A stretch of 64,000 nt of DNA, from positions 372,001-436,000 of the forward strand of contig NZ_NSGG01000004.1 in NCBI RefSeq assembly GCF_002295065.1, read 5' to 3'. Source of the DNA: Mesorhizobium sp. WSM3859. GTDB taxonomy: Bacteria > Pseudomonadota > Alphaproteobacteria > Rhizobiales > Rhizobiaceae. The number at the start of each line of letters is the position of its first letter. Within the stretch, counting starts at the first letter, position 1. A model generated the notes under the pieces. It had not been told where the DNA came from and searched no databases. It saw only the letters and a list, made by a program, of their open reading frames with translations. Of the stretch, positions 53,159 through 62,482 are shown piece by piece. Both the position numbers and the translations under genes were made by a program.

Positions 53159-54015
53159 ACGAAAAGCATGAGAGACGGCGCAACGTCGCCAAGGCGATCT
53201 TCGCCGACGAGATCGGCCTTCAGTTCGGCATCTATGGCGATTTCCGGCTGTGGAGCGCCTATCAGCCGATTTTCGCCCCGGAGGACAGGGTGCTCAGGGC
53301 GGTCGCCGTCGAGGGGCTGATCGAGCCGCGCCGCATCGCCGAGCCGGTGGCCCCATCGATCTTCTTCGGCGGCGTTCCCGCATCCGACCGGCTGTATGTC
53401 GAAACGATGTGCCGGATGCTGCATCTCGGCAATTACCGCAACGTCGGCCTCGAGGGGCTCACGCTGTTCTTCAACTACAATCCGATGATCAACGACCATC
53501 TCGGGCGGGCGCTGGCCGAAATCCGGCTCATGACAAGGCATCTCGGCGACTTCGCGCTGGAGCCGGGCCTGCTGGTCTGCGAGATCACCGAACAAGCGGC
53601 CGACGATCACGTTCTTGCCAGCCTAGTGCGCGAAATGCGGCGCGACGGCATCCGTATCGCCATCGACGATTTCGGCACCGGCCATTCCACCGAGGCGCGC
53701 ATCAATCTGCTCGCGCCCGACATCGTCAAGATCGACGGCGCCTGGTTCGGCGCGCTCTGCCGCCACGCCGCCGCCGAGCGCTTCTTCCGGCCATTGGTGG
53801 GCATGCTGCAGGAGCGCGGCGCCAAAGTGCTGGTCGAGGGCATCGAGAATGCCCAGCACTTGCGCGTCGCGCTCGAGGGCGGCGCCGACCTGCTGCAGGG
53901 TTTCCATCTCGCCCGCCCGGCGCTCGCAGGCACGATCTTCAAGGAAGAGCCGCTTTCCGTCGATGACCTGCTCGACGCCGGCGACAAGGTTGTGCCCCTG
54001 CACCAGCAACGCTGA
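53155..54015 (+). CDS. EAL domain protein (c-di-GMP phosphodiesterase), copy 2
   Basis: A 286-residue EAL protein that starts at ATGA overlapping copy 1. Motifs: AVEGLIEP, LFFNYNP, VCEITEQ, AIDDFGTGHSTEA, DIVKIDGAWF, LVEGIENAQ and LLQGFHLARP. The set is complete, so activity is likely. It resembles copy 1 more than distant EAL domains, in layout and in short motifs (FGGVPASDRLYVETMCRMLHLGN against FGTCPAADRLHIEALTRTLHLLN type segments), suggesting tandem duplication. It ends in a strong terminator. Confidence 0.92.
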   Translation: MNEKHERRRNVAKAIFADEIGLQFGIYGDFRLWSAYQPIFAPEDRVLRAVAVEGLIEPRRIAEPVAPSIFFGGVPASDRLYVETMCRMLHLGNYRNVGLEGLTLFFNYNPMINDHLGRALAEIRLMTRHLGDFALEPGLLVCEITEQAADDHVLASLVREMRRDGIRIAIDDFGTGHSTEARINLLAPDIVKIDGAWFGALCRHAAAERFFRPLVGMLQERGAKVLVEGIENAQHLRVALEGGADLLQGFHLARPALAGTIFKEEPLSVDDLLDAGDKVVPLHQQR

Positions 54016-54057
54016 TGCTGGATCCGAAAGACACATCAGCGTTGCTGATGGTTTTTC
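54004..54057 (+). terminator. intrinsic terminator after the EAL genes
   Basis: CAGCAACGCTGATG (54004-54017) pairs perfectly with CATCAGCGTTGCTG (54034-54047), followed by ATGG and TTTTT. The stop codon of the second EAL gene lies within the first arm. Confidence 0.85.
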
Positions 54058-54096
54058 GCAAAAACAAATCACTGGATGGGGCCTGGCCGCGCGCGT

Positions 54097-54204
54097 TAAA
54101 GCATGTCTCCCGAAGTGGGAACCGGTTTCGGGATAAAGACATGCGTAAAATCAAGACCTAAAGCGCATGGAGCGAATCCGAAGGATCGCGACGCGCTTTA
54201 GAGC
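54097..54204. repeat. rhizobial palindromic repeat pair
   Basis: Two adjacent hairpins. First, GCATGTCTCCCGAA...TTCGGGATAAAGACATGC (54101-54144). Second, CTAAAGCGCATGG...CGCGCTTTAG (54159-54201) with inner GCGAATCC/GGATCGC. Elements with this GCATGTC...CCGGTTTCGGG core occur in large numbers in Rhizobiales genomes between genes. Confidence 0.75.
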
Positions 54205-54235
54205 GTTCCCAGGAGACTCGGAGAGGGCAAGAGGC

Positions 54236-54846
54236 ATGATCCTTTACGACATGGCCGACAGCGGCAATTGCTACAAGCCGCGGCTGTTGATGGCCAAGCT
54301 CGGCATTCCCTTCACCCGGGTCGAGGTGAGCTCGCATACCGGCGCGACGCGCAAGCCCGACTACGAGCCAAGAATCCGAACGCGATGGTGCCGATGCTGG
54401 AGCTCGACGACGGCAGGCGCATCGCCGAGAGCAACGCCATCCTGCTCTATCTTGCCGAAGGCACGCGCTTCCTGCCGGCCGACAAATACGAGCGCGCGCT
54501 GGCTTACCAATGGCTGTTCTTCGAACAATACAGCCACGAGCCCTATATCGCGGTGCGCAAGGCGCTTATGACTTTTCCGGAACGTGCGAAGGACGCCACG
54601 CCGGAACGACTGGCGCAGACGCTGGAGCGCGGCAACAAGGCGCTGAGCGTCATGAACCAGCATCTGGAGTGGAACGCATTCTTTGCCGGCAGCGCCTATA
54701 GCGTCGCAGATATCGCGCTATACGCCTACACCCACACCGCCGAGAAGGGCGGCTTCCAGCTCGACGCCTATCCGGCCGTGGTGGAGTGGTTGAAGCGCGT
54801 CGAGGCGGATAAGGGGCATGTGCCGATCGAGTGGGCGCCGGACTGA
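54236..54846 (+). pseudogene. glutathione S-transferase gene with a -1 frameshift
   Basis: The N-terminal thioredoxin-like part (MILYDMADSGNCYKPRLL, then VEVSSHTGATRKPDY) is in one frame from 54236. The rest (AKNPNAMVPMLELDDGRRIAESNAILLYLAEG to the end at 54846, with an all-helical C-terminal GST domain) is in another. Inserting one G after GAG near 54369 (GAGCC to GAGGCC) restores a continuous GST of about 203 residues. Either the gene is inactive or the assembly has a missing base. GAGAGGG precedes the ATG. The substrate is unknown. Confidence 0.82.
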
Positions 54847-54942
54847 CGCTGGCGGTCGGCGAAGGCCTAGGCGACTGCGTCCTTCTCCCCGTGAACGGCA
54901 GGGTAATCGCATATGGTTTATTGGCGAAGGCAATCCCAACGC

Positions 54943-55044
54943 CGTCATCCTCGGGCTTGTCCCGAGGATCTGCTGTTGCACGTGGATTTGGCGCGACCAT
55001 TTCAGGGAGGCTGGTAGATCCTCGGGACAAGCCCGAGGATGACG
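54943..55044. repeat. perfect 29-bp inverted repeat
   Basis: Arm 1 (54943-54971) and arm 2 (55016-55044) are exact reverse complements over 29 bases, separated by 44 bases. Each arm is itself a hairpin (CCTCGGG-CTTGT-CCCGAGG). The motif TCATCCTCGGGCTTGTCCCG is common between genes in alphaproteobacteria. Together with 54847-54942 and 55045-55140, where I see no gene, this fills the gap between the GST remnant and cspA. Confidence 0.85.
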
Positions 55045-55140
55045 CCAGTCAAGACGTGCCGGTTATCCGAACTCGCAAAGCCATCCGATTGCCCTGCCCT
55101 GAATGCGGAGAAGGAAGCCAATCACCAAAATCCAGACAAC

Positions 55141-55165
55141 AAAAAAGGCGGGCAATGCCCGCCTT
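55141..55165 (-). terminator. terminator on the cspA strand
   Basis: AAGGCGGGC (55145-55153) and GCCCGCCTT (55157-55165) form a 9-bp stem. On the minus strand it is followed by TTTTTTGTTG. It lies about 215 bases after the cspA stop; the region between (55166-55381) holds no gene I can support, so cspA has a long 3' untranslated region or this ends another leftward transcript. Confidence 0.75.
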
Positions 55166-55381
55166 CCTATGCCGGTAGCCTGATTGGAGCGTCCGGCCCG
55201 GGCTGGCAGCTATCTGCTGTTCCAGCTTGTCGGTCTTTCCGCTCCGGCGCGCTTATCGCGCGACCGTCAGTACATCCGTGACTTGCCGCGCGCCCCGAAC
55301 CTTCGTCCGGCGCGCGCCTTTACTTATCCGCATTCCGCGATGCCGGGCGGTAAAGCCTGGCCGCAAAATGCTCAAGCCAAA

Positions 55382-55594
55382 TCAGGCTGCCTTGCTCAGA
55401 GACCCAGCAGCGGACTTGCCAGTGCGGCGGTCCTGCTCGATCTCGAAGTTGATTTTCTGGCCTTCAGCCAGGCTCGTCATGCCAGCGCGCTCAACAGCGG
55501 AGATGTGGACGAAAACGTCCGCGCCGCCATTGTCAGGCTGGATGAAGCCGTAGCCCTTGGTGGCGTTGAACCACTTGACCGTACCAGTTGCCAT
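55382..55594 (-). CDS. cspA: cold shock protein
   Basis: A 70-residue single OB-fold protein. RNA-binding motifs KGYGFI (RNP1) and VFVHISAVE (RNP2) are present, and the start [19 protein letters not shown] is typical of alphaproteobacterial CspA. It acts as an RNA chaperone. GAAGGGC lies 7 bases before the ATG. The transcript has a long 5' leader (about 124 bases, from a promoter at 55726-55754), a common feature of cold-regulated csp mRNAs. Confidence 0.96.
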   Translation of the reverse strand: MATGTVKWFNATKGYGFIQPDNGGADVFVHISAVERAGMTSLAEGQKINFEIEQDRRTGKSAAGSLSKAA

Positions 55595-55725
55595 TTAGAA
55601 TGCCCTTCACATTTGCTTTAGTTTGACCTGACCAACGTCCGGCCGGCGGTATCGAAATTTTGGAGATAGACGTCAGCAAACGCGAAGATCGCGGCCCGAT
55701 CGATCGGCCAAATTCAATGGAGCGG

Positions 55726-55754
55726 ATATAGGATAGTTTGAGCGAGAAAACAAG
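55726..55754 (-). promoter_or_regulatory. cspA promoter with long leader
   Basis: On the minus strand CTTGTT (55754-55749), 17 bases, CTATAT (55731-55726), an almost exact alphaproteobacterial housekeeping promoter. The start near 55718 leaves a leader of about 124 bases before the ATG at 55594. Confidence 0.7.
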
Positions 55755-55939
55755 ACGGGTAGCCCGGGGGCTAGCCGGCATGTCATCCGCATCAGGAGGC
55801 AATGGAAGTTTTGACAGCGGCCGCGCGTTGTGAAGGGATGAGGACGCTTGCCGTACGGGGGAGAGCGGTTGCCGTTTCACGGAACATCGAACCGCTCCAA
55901 GCGTCTGTTTTGACGCCGGGTTGCTTTGGGAGAGGAACC

Positions 55940-56269
55940 ATGAAGACCATTCTGCTTGCCGCCTGCCTGCTGCTGCTGGCCGCCGAGGCGCAGGCGGTGT
56001 CGCGCTACGATCCGACGCGTATGAGCTGCGACCGGGTGCAGGCGACGATCGCCAGACAGGGCGCCGTCATTCTGCGCTATCAGTCGACGCGCGTGCCGGG
56101 ACTGCCGCTCTATAATCGCTACGTGCGCGACGAGCGCTTCTGCAACGCGGGCGAGGTGAGGGCGCGCGCCTATGTGCCGAGCGCCGACACAAGGTCCTGC
56201 GCCGTCTATGTCTGCAAGCGGCCGGACTTCGACCATTTCCGGCGGCGATTTTTCCCCCATCGCCACTGA
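55940..56269 (+). CDS. small secreted cysteine-containing protein
   Basis: A 109-residue protein with a signal peptide (MKTILLAACLLLLAAEAQA). The mature part has four cysteines (MSCDRVQATI, ERFCNAGEVR, RSCAVYVCKRP) likely forming disulfides in the periplasm. I recognise a similar layout in small uncharacterised proteins of Rhizobiales but cannot name it. GGGAGAGGA precedes the ATG. It is convergent with ogt. Confidence 0.78.
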   Translation: MKTILLAACLLLLAAEAQAVSRYDPTRMSCDRVQATIARQGAVILRYQSTRVPGLPLYNRYVRDERFCNAGEVRARAYVPSADTRSCAVYVCKRPDFDHFRRRFFPHRH

Positions 56270-56284
56270 TAATCCGGCGGGATC

Positions 56285-56854
56285 TCAGAACCCGAACGAG
56301 GCCTGCGCGGCCGGCGGCGGGCCGACGCGAACGCCTTCCATGGCCAGCATCTTTTCCTTGGTGGCCGATCCGCCCGGCGCGGAGAAGCCGCCGATCTTGC
56401 CGCCGGCCGCCAGGATGCGGTGGCAGGGGATGACCAGTGGCACCGGGTTGGCGCCGAGCGCAGCACCCGTCTCGCGCGCGAGCCCGGCATGGCCGGCGCG
56501 CTTGGCCAGTTCGCCATAGGTGGTTGTCTCGCCGAAGCCGAGCTTGCGCGCGGCAGCGTAGATGGCGAGGCGAAAATCGTCGACGCCGTCGAGGTCGACC
56601 GGCACGTCGGAGAAATCGACGTCCTCGCCGGCCGCATAGGCCTTGATCGAGGCGATCAGTTCGACCACCCATCGCGGCTGGTCGGTCGAGGTTGAAACAC
56701 CGGCGTGGCGGAACAGCCGGCGCTCGACCGCCTCGCGGCTGCGTTCGGGCAGGCAGAGCCTGATCAGGCCCTTCTCGTTCCAGGCGATGCCCATGAAGCC
56801 GATCACTGTTTTTAACACTGCGTGGCCGGCCGTGATCTCAGATGGGGGTTTCAT
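56285..56854 (-). CDS. ogt: methylated-DNA--[protein]-cysteine S-methyltransferase
   Basis: A 189-residue O6-alkylguanine-DNA alkyltransferase. The active site is VPLVIPCHRILAAGGKIGGFSAPGG, in which the Cys accepts the alkyl group; the helix TTTYGELAKRAGHAGLARETGAALGANP precedes it. It repairs alkylated guanine directly and is consumed in the process. The N-terminal part resembles Ogt rather than Ada. AAGGAAAA lies before the ATG at 56854, chosen over an upstream in-frame codon. Confidence 0.93.
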   Translation of the reverse strand: MKPPSEITAGHAVLKTVIGFMGIAWNEKGLIRLCLPERSREAVERRLFRHAGVSTSTDQPRWVVELIASIKAYAAGEDVDFSDVPVDLDGVDDFRLAIYAAARKLGFGETTTYGELAKRAGHAGLARETGAALGANPVPLVIPCHRILAAGGKIGGFSAPGGSATKEKMLAMEGVRVGPPPAAQASFGF

Positions 56855-57019
56855 GGCGTTTTCCTTCCGAAAAACAACGAAAAACGAGTACATATCCAGA
56901 ACAATATGGCATTTCCGCCCTCCTCCCGCCACCCGAAAACCGCCTAGTGGCCCCGATTGCCGGGTGTGAATCGCTGGTGTAAGGACTCCTTAACAACCGA
57001 CAAACCGGACCCTCACGGC

Positions 57020-58000
57020 TTGCCAACCAAAATCATATTCACTGCGCTCGGCGTGCTCGTTGCCGCTGCTGGTCTGAGCGGTTGCACCTCGACCTCGCAA
57101 ATGAAGGCCGCGCCCACGCTTGCGGAAGCCTCAACGCCTGTCGTGGCCGACGACACGCCGACGGTCGCGCTGCCCGAAACGGTGGCCGTGCTGCCGGAGC
57201 CTTCCGGCCTCGCGCAGGTGCAGACCGCCGCGCTTACTGGCGATGTCGTTGCCATGGCGACCGCGCCAGGCGCGCTTGCGACGCAAGGCGCGCTGTTGCC
57301 GCCGCCTGTTCAGCCCGGCGCGGCGCTGGCCCAGCCCGCGGCCTTCGCCGGAGCGACGCCGATGGCCGGCCAGTTTCCGCCGCCGCCCGTGCTGACGGCC
57401 GGCGGCTCGCCGACCGGCCCAGGATCCATCAAACAGGCGGGATCGATCAAGCAGGCGGCGGTCTATACGACCGCGGGCGTCGCCATGCCGGTCACCGGCC
57501 AGTCGGCGAAAATCGCCCCGATGCCCGGTGTCCAGCAGGTTGCTTACGTGGCGCCGGACAACCCCGCTCTGCTGGCGGCGCCTGGCCAGCCCGAGCAGCA
57601 CGCCAGCGGCCCGCGCGGCGAGATCGAGCGTCTGATCGACAAATATTCGGCGCTCTATGAAGTGCCGGTCGAGCTGGTGCGCCATGTCGTCAACCGCGAG
57701 AGCACCTTCAACCCGAAAGCCTATAATCACGGCCATTGGGGACTGATGCAGATCAAGCACGCGACGGCGCGCGGCATGGGTTACGACGGCCCGGCGACCG
57801 GCCTGTTCGACGCCGAGACCAATCTCAAATATGCCGTGAAATATCTGCGTGGCGCCTGGCTGGTCTCGGGCGGCAACGCCAAGCGGGCCGATACGCTCTA
57901 CCAGACCGGCTATTACTACGACGCCAAGCGCAAAGGCCTGCTCGAGGCGACGGGACTTGGCGTCGACCGCAGGCGCCACCGCCTGCAACCCGACGCCTGA
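57020..58000 (+). CDS. lytic transglycosylase lipoprotein
   Basis: A soluble-lytic-transglycosylase-type (SLT) enzyme of about 326 residues with a lipoprotein signal (IIFTALGVLVAAAGLSGC, lipobox LSGC). The first 200 residues are low-complexity Pro/Ala/Val-rich. The C-terminal domain has LVRHVVNRESTFNPKAYN with the catalytic Glu, HWGLMQIKHATARGMGY and YLRGAWLVSGG...YQTGYYYDAKR. It cleaves peptidoglycan glycan strands. The start is uncertain (TTG at 57020, GTG at 56966); no clear ribosome site is seen. Confidence 0.85.
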   Translation: MPTKIIFTALGVLVAAAGLSGCTSTSQMKAAPTLAEASTPVVADDTPTVALPETVAVLPEPSGLAQVQTAALTGDVVAMATAPGALATQGALLPPPVQPGAALAQPAAFAGATPMAGQFPPPPVLTAGGSPTGPGSIKQAGSIKQAAVYTTAGVAMPVTGQSAKIAPMPGVQQVAYVAPDNPALLAAPGQPEQHASGPRGEIERLIDKYSALYEVPVELVRHVVNRESTFNPKAYNHGHWGLMQIKHATARGMGYDGPATGLFDAETNLKYAVKYLRGAWLVSGGNAKRADTLYQTGYYYDAKRKGLLEATGLGVDRRRHRLQPDA

Positions 58001-58034
58001 GCGGACGGTCCGCGCGGCGTTTCGAGACAGCGCC

Positions 58035-58532
58035 ATGCCTGAAAACACGACGCCTCGTCCGCCGGCTCCCAACGACATCCGCCTGCGCAAGCTGCTCGAC
58101 GATACGCTCACCGCGCCGCATTGGCCGGAAGGTTTCGTCATGCGCGCTTTCGAACATCGTGATGCGCAGGCTTTGCACGCGCTGCTGGAAGAGGTGTTCG
58201 ACGACGGCGCCGACGGGCCGTTCGACGACTGGTGGCCGCGCATTGCCGGCGACGCCGAGTTCGATCCCGCTCTCTGCTTCCTCGTGATCGACGGCAAGGG
58301 CCTGCTGGCGGGCGCGGCGCTGTGCTGGACATCCGGTTTCGTCAAGGATCTCGCTGTCCATCCGGAATCCAGACGGCAAGGCATCGGCGAGGCGCTGATG
58401 CGGCACGTGTTCCTGACGTTTCGCGAGCGGGGCGCGGCCCATGTCGATCTCAAGACCAACACGGTGGAGAACACCGCGGCCTTCAGGCTCTATGAGCGGC
58501 TCGGCATGGTCCCGGTCGACTGGGAAGGCTGA
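58035..58532 (+). CDS. GNAT family N-acetyltransferase
   Basis: A 165-residue acetyltransferase of the GNAT fold. The acetyl-CoA loop is VKDLAVHPESRRQGIGEALMRHVFLTFRERG, and the C-terminal helix VENTAAFRLYERLGMVPV is typical. It transfers acetyl groups to an amine on an unknown substrate. It follows the transglycosylase after 35 bases on the same strand and may be cotranscribed. The ATG at 58035 was chosen as the first in frame after the upstream gene. Confidence 0.9.
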   Translation: MPENTTPRPPAPNDIRLRKLLDDTLTAPHWPEGFVMRAFEHRDAQALHALLEEVFDDGADGPFDDWWPRIAGDAEFDPALCFLVIDGKGLLAGAALCWTSGFVKDLAVHPESRRQGIGEALMRHVFLTFRERGAAHVDLKTNTVENTAAFRLYERLGMVPVDWEG

Positions 58533-58959
58533 CGCGCAAAGCGCGGCGGCCGGGATCGGGCTTCCGGCGCGATGTTGCAACCACCTGCGCGCACGCATTG
58601 TGAACTCCTTCACATAGGCTGACGTTAGGGCATGCTAATGCGTCGTCGTGCCGGGCGGCCGATCGGCGGATCGACGCGGGCAAGGCGTCGGAGGCGGCTG
58701 TGCCGGCATGCGTCAGCCACTCCCAGACGGGCTCCGGGGCGGGGGTTTCGGAGCCCGTCCGCTTTCGTAAAAGCGGGTGAAGGAAAGCAGGACGCCGGCG
58801 CAGTCGAGCCGACCGAGGCGGCTTCACCGACCTGTCGGCCTGAACCGGCGCGCATGAGCGCATGGAACCCTACGCGCCATCGTGCATTCATCGCAGGGGC
58901 CTTGATGAGCCGCGACGCCGAGATGGCGCCGCCGGCCGCTGAGGGAGGCCCGCAATCCC
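58533..58959. other. leader region of the sugar ABC operon
   Basis: No gene is supported in these 427 bases. They hold a 14-bp dyad TGTGAA-N4-TTCACA (58599-58614) suitable for a repressor, a perfect 11-bp hairpin GACGGGCTCCG / CGGAGCCCGTC (58726-58759) with a G-rich loop, directly followed by CCGCTTT / AAAAGCGG (58759-58776). The hairpins may regulate the downstream transporter. Confidence 0.5.
58599..58614. promoter_or_regulatory. candidate operator of the sugar ABC operon
   Basis: TGTGAACTCCTTCACA is a perfect dyad of 6+6 bases around CTCC, about 350 bases before the binding-protein gene and close to a possible promoter. LacI and GntR family regulators use such sites; none is encoded nearby. 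Confidence 0.4.
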
Positions 58960-60218
58960 GTGAAATTTGTTCCCGCGTTCCTGGCGTTGGCTGCCACCAT
59001 CTTGCTGGCCGCTGCTCAAGCCCGGGCTGTCGAGCTCTCGATCGTGTCGGGCGACACCGGCAACGGCATCAAGGTGCTGCGCGAAATCCTCGACCTCTAT
59101 GAGAAAAAGAGCGGCAACAAGGTCGGCATCGTCGTCATCCCGCCCTCGACCACCGACCAGTTCGGCCAATACAGGCTTTGGCTTGCCGCCGGCAGCAGCG
59201 ATATCGACGTCTACCAGACCGACGTCATCTGGGCGCCGCAGCTGGCCAGCCAGCTGGTCGACCTGACCGAGGCGACCAGGGACGTGGTGGGGGAGCATTT
59301 CCCGTCGATCATCCAGTCGCAGACCGTCGACGGCAGGCTGGTCGCGCTGCCGATCTTCACCGACGCGCCGGCGCTCTATTACCGCAAGGATCTGCTCGGC
59401 AAATATGGCTTCAAGGTGCCGACCACCTGGCAGGAATTGCAGGACACCGCGAAGCTCGTCATGGACAAGGAGCGGACGGCCGGCAACAAGGACATCTGGG
59501 GGTATGTCTTCCAGGGCAATGCCTATGAGGGGCTGACCTGCAACGCGCTCGAATGGGTGAGGTCGAATGGCGGCGGCGGGATCATCGAGCCGGACGGCCG
59601 CATCTCAATCAACAATCCAAAGGCGGCCGCGGCGCTCGACAAGGTCAAGGGCTGGATCGGGGGAATCGCGCCGCCGGGCGCGCTCGCCTATCAGGAAGAG
59701 GAGGCGCGCGGCGTCTGGCAGACCGGCAATGCCGTCTTCATGCGCAACTGGCCCTATGCCTATGCGCTCGGCAACAGCGAGAATTCGCCGATCAAGGGCA
59801 AGTTCGACGTGGCGCCGCTGCCGGCCGGCGAAGGCGGGCATCCGGTCGCGACGCTGGGCGGCTGGAACCTTGCCGTGTCCAGATATTCGAAACATCCGAA
59901 TGCCGCGATCGATCTGGTGAAGTTCATCGCGTCGCCCGAGATGCAGAAATACCGGACGCTGAAGACGGCCAACCTGCCGACCATCGCGGCGCTCTATGAC
60001 GACCCCGACATCGCCAGGCAACAGCCGATCGTGCCGCGCTGGAAAGAAATCTTCCTCAACGCGCAGCCGCGCCCCTCGGCAACGGCCAGGATCAAATACA
60101 ACGAGGCATCGAGCCAGTTCTGGACGGCCGTGCACAACACGATCTCGGGGAACGGCACCGCCGCCGACAATCTCGCCGATCTCGAGGCGCGGCTGACCAG
60201 GCTGAAAGGCAAGGGCTG

Positions 60219-60222
<4 letters not shown>
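58960..60222 (+). CDS. sugar ABC transporter substrate-binding protein (ThuE/MalE-like)
   Basis: A 420-residue periplasmic binding protein with signal peptide MKFVPAFLALAATILLAAAQARA and the family sequence VELSIVSGDTGNGIKVLREILDLYEKKSG, DVYQTDVIWAPQLASQLVDLT, PIFTDAPALYYRKDLLGKYGF and WVRSNGGGGIIEPDG. It is closest in type to trehalose/maltose/sucrose binding proteins such as ThuE of rhizobia; the exact sugar is uncertain. The GTG start follows GGGAGG by 12 bases. The permease genes follow with a 4-base overlap. Confidence 0.93.
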
Positions 60223-61160
<938 letters not shown>

Positions 61161-61161
61161 C

Positions 61162-61986
61162 ATGCGAATGCTGAAGCGCGCCGCCTTCTATCTGCTGCTT
61201 CTCGCGATCGTCTTCGTCGCGGTGTTTCCGTTCTACTACGCCATCGTCACCAGCCTGAAATCGGGAACTGAGCTGTTCCAGGCAAACCTTTGGCCAAGAA
61301 CGTTCAGCCTCGCCAATTATCGCAACGTGCTGACCGAAGGACCCTTCCTGCGCAATCTCGTCAATTCGCTGGTCGTCTCCGGCGCGGTGGTGGCGATCTC
61401 GCTGCTGCTCGGCGTCACCGCGGCTTACGCGCTGGCGCGTATTCGCTTCCGCGGCCGCGCGGCGCTGATGCTCGCCATCCTGTCCGTCTCGATGTTTCCG
61501 CAAGTCGCCGCGCTTGCCGGACTGTTCGAGATCATCCGGACGCTGCATCTCTATAATTCGCTCTTGGCGCTCATCCTGTCCTACATGATCTTCACGCTGC
61601 CGTTCACGGTCTGGGTGCTCACCACTTTCGTGCGCGACCTGCCCGTCGAGATCGAGGAGGCGGCGATCCTCGACGGCGCCGGGCCGTGGACCATCCTCAC
61701 GCGCATCTTCCTGCCGCTGATGTGGCCGGCGCTCGCCACCACCGGGCTGCTCGCCTTCATCAGCGCCTGGAATGAGTTCCTCTTCGCGCTCACTTTCACC
61801 TCCACCAACACGCAGCGCACCGTGCCGGTGGCGATCGCGCTCTTGTCCGGCAACTCGCAGTTCGAGATCCCCTGGGGCAACATCATGGCCGCCTCGGTGA
61901 TCGTCACCGTGCCGCTGGTTGTGCTGGTGCTGATCTTCCAGCGCCGCATCGTCTCCGGCCTCACTGCCGGCGGGGTAAAAGGTTAG
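61162..61986 (+). CDS. sugar ABC transporter permease (ThuG/MalG-like)
   Basis: A 274-residue permease with the MalG signatures AVFPFYYAIVTSLKSGTELF, AYALARIRFRGRAAL, the EAA loop IEEAAILDGAGPWTILTRIFLPLMWPA and FISAWNEFLFALTFT. It forms the transmembrane pore with the MalF-like partner. No ATP-binding gene follows; the next gene is on the opposite strand and its stop overlaps this one by 3 bases, so the transporter must use an ATPase encoded elsewhere. Confidence 0.94.
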   Translation: MRMLKRAAFYLLLLAIVFVAVFPFYYAIVTSLKSGTELFQANLWPRTFSLANYRNVLTEGPFLRNLVNSLVVSGAVVAISLLLGVTAAYALARIRFRGRAALMLAILSVSMFPQVAALAGLFEIIRTLHLYNSLLALILSYMIFTLPFTVWVLTTFVRDLPVEIEEAAILDGAGPWTILTRIFLPLMWPALATTGLLAFISAWNEFLFALTFTSTNTQRTVPVAIALLSGNSQFEIPWGNIMAASVIVTVPLVVLVLIFQRRIVSGLTAGGVKG

Positions 61987-62321
61987 ATATCCGGCGCATT
62001 GCCGACCTTCTTCTTCATCTCGAGCGTCCAGGCGCGCCCTTCATCGCCGCCCCACAGCAGCCAGGCGATATAGCCTGCGGAAGGATTGTCCTCGTTGCCG
62101 TAGTTCTTGCCGCGCTTGTCGACCTCGTGGCGGGCGAAATAGCTGACCATGCGCCGGATGGTCGAGGGCGACAGGTTCCTGCGGTTCTTGAGCTCGGTGG
62201 CGCGGGCGACGCCGATCTCGGTGCCGCCACGGCCGAACTGCTGGCGCAGCCGCAAGCCCTTGGCGGCGTTGTCGGCAACGACCTGCGGGCAGCGCAGGTC
62301 GATTTCTTCTGTGTCGCTCAT
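61983..62321 (-). CDS. small conserved hypothetical protein
   Basis: A 112-residue protein containing RQQFGRGGTEIGVARATELKNRRNLSPSTIRRMVSYFARHEVDKRGKNYG, then DNPSAGYIAWLLWGGDEGRAW. I know this arrangement from phage-related and chromosomal proteins of unknown function, in which the conserved Arg and Trp residues suggest a compact DNA- or protein-binding domain; no activity is established. Start at 62321. It converges with the ABC permease gene. Confidence 0.75.
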   Translation of the reverse strand: MSDTEEIDLRCPQVVADNAAKGLRLRQQFGRGGTEIGVARATELKNRRNLSPSTIRRMVSYFARHEVDKRGKNYGNEDNPSAGYIAWLLWGGDEGRAWTLEMKKKVGNAPDI

Positions 62322-62398
62322 TTTCTCCCCCGTTTCCCGGAAGGTTTAGCCAACGGAAGGAATAGCGCAAAGCGGGGCTGGTTCCGGTGAGGAAAAAA

Positions 62399-62425
62399 TG
62401 TCGGAACACATCAGAGCCGCACGTC
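62399..62425 (+). promoter_or_regulatory. ECF-sigma-like promoter of the DUF899 gene
   Basis: TGTCGG (62399-62404), 17 bases, CGTC (62422-62425), followed by CTTGGG. Spacing and the ten bases CGTCCTTGGG are the same as in the element at 1487-1513. The start would be near 62433, about 50 bases before the ATG. Confidence 0.62.
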
Positions 62426-62482
62426 CTTGGGCTGTAGAGCAACCCGTGCCGGGACGCCGGCGCGCCGGTCAAGGAGACGATC

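Noticed and set aside
58640..58800. Possible cobalamin riboswitch, SRP RNA or RNase P in the ABC operon leader
   Set aside because: Hairpins are present, but none of the conserved cores of those RNAs can be found.
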